38,780 nucleotides of DNA from Saccoglossus kowalevskii (lineage: Eukaryota; Hemichordata; Enteropneusta; Harrimaniidae), in the NCBI RefSeq assembly GCF_000003605.2, contig NW_003142994.1, positions 1-38,780 on the forward strand, read 5' to 3'. The notes below the pieces were generated by a model. That model was not told the DNA's origin and searched no databases. It saw only the letters and a program-made list of their open reading frames with translations. Positions within the stretch are counted from its first letter, which is position 1. Each line of letters opens with the position of its first letter. A program made the translations under genes and the position numbers. Positions 35,734 to 38,780 of this stretch are shown piece after piece.

Positions 35734-37875
35734 TAACCAATGACGCTAATGTAATTGGATGGTAACCAATATCGCTATTGTAATTGGATGGTAACCGATA
35801 TCGCTATTGTAATTGGATGGTAACCAATATCGCTATTGTAATTGGATGGTAACCAATGTCGCTAATGTAATTGGATGGTAACCAATATCGCTATTGTAAT
35901 TGGATGGTACCAATGTCACTAATGTAATTGGATGGTAATCAATATCGCTATTGTAATTGGATGGTAACCAATATTGCTATTGTAATTGGATGGTAACCAA
36001 TGTTGCTAATGCAATTGGATGGTAACTAATATCACTATTGCAATTGCATGGTAACCAATATCGCTATTGTAATTGGATGGTAACCAATGTCGCTAATGTA
36101 ATTGGATGGTAACCAATATCGCTACTGTAATTGGATGGTAACCAATGTCACTAAAGTAATTGGATGGTAACCAATATTGCTATTGTAATTGGATGGTAAC
36201 CAATATTGCTATTGTAATTGGATGGTAACCAATGTCGCTAATGTAATTGGATGGTAACCAATATCGCTATTGTAATTGGATGGTAACCAATATCGCTATT
36301 GTAATTGGATGGTAACCAATGTCGCTACTGTAATTGGATGGTAACCAATATCGCTATTGTAATTGGATGGTAACCAATATCGCTATTGTAATTGGATGGT
36401 AATCAATGTCGCTATTGTAATTGGATGGTAACCAATGTCGCTAATGTAATTGGATGGTAACCAATGTCACTAATGTAATTGGATGGTAACCAATATAGCT
36501 AATGTAATTGGATGGTAACCAATATCGCCATTTTAATTGGATGGTAACCAATGTCGCTATTGTAATTGGATGGTAACCAATATCGCTATTGTAATTTGAT
36601 GGTAACCAATATCGCTATTGTAATTGGATGGTAACCAATATCGCTATTGTAATTGGATGGTAACCAATATAGCTATGGTAATTGGATGGTAACCAATATC
36701 GCTATTGTAATTGGATGGTAACCGATATCGCTATTGTAATTGTATGTTAACCAATATAGCTATTGTTATTGGTTGGTAACCAATATCGCTATTGTAATTG
36801 GATGGTAACCAATATCGCTATTGTAATTGGATGGTAACCAATGTCACTAATGTAATTGGATGGTAACCACTATCGCTTTTGTAATTGGATGGAACCAATA
36901 TCACTATTGTAATTGGATGGTATCCAATATCGCTATTGTAATTGGATGGTAACCACTATCGCTATTGTAATTCGATGGTAACCAATATCACTATTGTAAT
37001 TCGATGGACCAATATCACTATTGTAATTGGATGGTAACCAATGTCGCTAATGTAATTGGGATGGTAACCAATATCGCTATGTAATTGGATGGTAACCAAT
37101 GTCGCTATTGTAATTGGATGGTAACCAATGTCGCTAATGTAATTGGATGGTAACCAATATCACTAATGTAATTGGATGGTAACCAATATAGCTAATGTAA
37201 TTGGATGGTAACCAATATCGCCATTTTAATTGAATGGTAACCAATGTCGCTATTGTAATTGGATGGTAACCAATATCGCTATTGTAATTGGATGGTAACC
37301 AATATCGCTATTGTAATTGGATGGTAACCAATATCGCTATTGTAATTGGATGGTAACCAATGTCGCTATTGTAATTGGATGGTAACCGATATCGCTATTG
37401 TAATTGTATGTTAACCAATATAGCTATTGTAATTGGATGGTAACCAATATCGCTATTGTAATTGGATGGTAACCAATATCGCTATTGTAATTGGATGGTA
37501 ACCAATATCGCTATTGTAATTGGATGGTAACCAATGTCACTAATGTAATTGGATGGTAACAAATATCGCCATTGTAATTGGATGGTAACCAATATCGCCA
37601 TTGTAATTGGATGGTAACCAATATTGCTATTGTAATTGGATGGTAACCAATATCGCTATTGTAATTGGATGGTAATCAATATCGCTATTGTAATTGGATG
37701 GTAACCAATATCGCTATTGTAATTGGATTGTAACCAATATCGCTATTGTAATTGGATGGTAACCAATATCGCTATTGTAATTGGATGGTAACCAATGTCA
37801 CTATTGTAATTGGATTGTAACCAATATCGCTATTGTAATTGGATGGTAACCAATATCGCTATTGTAATTGGATGG
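35734..37875. repeat. T tail 17, three-part
   Basis: To about 36,721 it copies 27,248-28,235. About 36,725-37,020 has TGTATGTTAACC, GGTATCC, CCACTATCGC and TTCGATGG as near 5,400-5,660. From about 37,080 it copies T10 (offset 17,490). The join at about 37,005-37,085 has several irregular units (GATGGACC, TTGGGATGG, TCGCTATGTAATT). Confidence 0.84.
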
Positions 37876-38780
37876 TAACCAATGTCACTAAAGTAATTGG
37901 ATGGTAACCAATGTCACTGTTGCAATCGGATGGTAACCAATGTCGCTGTTGTAATTGGATGGTAACCAATGTCACTGTTGTAATTGGATGGTAACCACTA
38001 TCACTATTGAAATTGGATGGTAAACAATGTCGTCATTGTAATTGGATGGTAACCAATATCGCCATTGTAATTGGATGGTAACCAATATCGCTATTGTAAT
38101 TGGATGGTAACCAATGTCGCTATTGTAATTGGATGGTAACCACTATCACTATTGTAATTGAATGGTAACTAATGTCCCTATTGTAATTGGATGGTAACCA
38201 ATGTCACTGCTGTAATTGGATGGTAACCAATGTCACTGTTGCGATCGGATGGTAACCAATGTCGCTGTTGTTATTGGCTGGTAACCCATGTCACTGTTGT
38301 AATTGGATGGTAACCACTATCACTATTGAAATTGTATGGTAACCAATGTCGCCATTGTAATTGGATGGTAACCAATGTCACTAATGTAATTGGATGGTAA
38401 CCAATATCACTATTGTAATTCGATGGAACCAACAACACTATTGTAATTGGATGGAACCAATATCACTATTGTAATTGGATGGTAACCAATGTCGCTAATG
38501 TAATTGGATGGTAACCAATATCGCTATTGTAATTGGATGGTAACCACTATCACTATTGAAATTGGATGTAAACAATGTCGTCATTGTAATTGGATGGTAA
38601 CCAATATCGCTATTGTAATTGGATGGTAACCAATGTCGCTATTGTAATTGGATGGTAACCACTATCACTATTGTAATTGAATGGTAACTAATGTCCCTAT
38701 TGTAATTGGATGGTAACCAATGTCACTGCTGTAATTGGATGGTAACCAATGTCACTTTTGCGATCGGATGGTAACTGATG
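37876..38780. repeat. HOR block H15: L10-U18-partial, cut by window end
   Basis: L10 37,876-38,165; U18 38,166-38,684; next unit starts 38,685 and is cut at 38,780. It matches 20,386-21,290 at offset 17,490. The last bases read TAACTGATG, a form not seen elsewhere in the window. Confidence 0.86.

Larger units (their letters stand above)
1..38780. repeat. 29-bp satellite DNA array, window-spanning
   Basis: Every part of the window reads as a 29-bp unit with core ATTGGATGGTAACCAAT and a variable 12-nt tail. All copies are in the same orientation; no inverted copy and no non-repeat insert was seen. Most units are 29 bp; rare 28-bp units come from GGAACC or GGATGTAAAC (one base lost) and rare 30-bp units from TAACCCAAT. 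Both window ends lie inside the array, so its true size is unknown. Large satellite arrays with higher-order structure are typical of eukaryotic heterochromatin. The monomer is not one I recognise, so the taxon is left open. Confidence 0.98.

Noticed and set aside
1-38780. CRISPR array (29 bp is a common CRISPR repeat length)
   Set aside because: The 29-bp units abut directly, with no unique spacers between them and no cas genes.
1-38780. Telomeric repeats
   Set aside because: No run of TTAGGG, TTTAGGG, TTAGG or their complements was seen; the unit is 29 bp and non-telomeric.
38768-38780. Hammerhead ribozyme core (CTGATG at the end)
   Set aside because: CTGATG here is a chance string at the window end; the conserved CUGANGA plus GAAA core and three helices are not present in the monomer.
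1-38780. Transposable element, tRNA, rRNA or other inserted sequence
   Set aside because: I found no interruption of the 29-bp periodicity large enough to hold one; the longest departures are one- or two-base indels.
1-38780. The whole array as an assembly artefact
   Set aside because: Copies differ by linked private variants and module changes, which is hard to explain by simple duplication of reads. It cannot be fully excluded without reads, so copy numbers should be treated with care.

Overview
The whole 38,780-base window is one uninterrupted tandem array of a 29-bp satellite monomer, about 1,340 copies, all head to tail in the same orientation. I found no unique sequence, no gene, no RNA gene, no transposon and no array edge. 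Phased to begin at TAACC, a consensus monomer can be read at 1,721-1,749. It has a conserved 17-nt core (ATTGGATGGTAACCAAT, spanning the monomer junction) and a variable 12-nt tail (most often ATCGCTATTGTA). A megasatellite of this size with nested higher-order repeats (HORs) points to eukaryotic heterochromatin (pericentromeric, subtelomeric or a chromosome-specific block). The species cannot be identified from this sequence; I do not recognise the monomer. GC is about 34% for the commonest monomer and about 45% for the GTCGCCAGT class.

Monomer variants are not random; they follow a grammar that repeats along the window. The modules are: L10, a 290-bp, 10-monomer leader starting with GTCACTAAAG then GTTGCAATCGG; U18 or U19, units of 18 or 19 monomers (519 or 548 bp) starting with TAACTAATGTCCC; P9, a 9-monomer, 261-bp adapter starting like a U unit; V, a cluster of GTCGCCAGTG monomers, most often 11 monomers (319 bp); and T, a variable tail of simple ATCGCTATT / GTCGCTAAT / GTCACTAAT monomers. 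The usual order is L10, U (zero to three), P9, V, T, then L10 again. U, L10 and P9 share monomers in the same order, so L10 and P9 look like internally deleted or truncated U units.

Layout: L/U/P blocks at 186-879, 2,185-3,254, 3,690-4,064 (partial), 5,718-6,121, 7,541-8,378, 10,320-11,013, 12,026-12,660, 13,067-14,164, 14,310-16,188, 17,666-19,196, 20,386-21,455, 25,311-26,928, 29,306-30,317, 33,797-35,414 and 37,876-38,780 (cut by the window end). V clusters at 880, 3,255, 6,122, 8,379, 11,014, 14,165, 16,189, 21,456, 22,731, 26,929, 30,840, 32,029 and 35,415. The remainder is T sequence.

On top of this are kilobase-scale near-identical copies, e.g. 25,270-28,235 with 33,756-36,721 at a constant offset of 8,486, and 19,325-21,100 with 28,245-30,020 (offset 8,920). 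Copies differ by whole 29-bp monomers and by chimeric junction monomers. This fits unequal crossover, gene conversion or replication-slippage amplification acting at several scales. Long minus-strand open frames exist only because the monomer lacks minus-strand stops in the V class; they are TTG-initiated repeat translations and I do not call them genes. All comparisons were made by eye, so identity statements are qualitative, and boundaries of the large copies are accurate to about one monomer.
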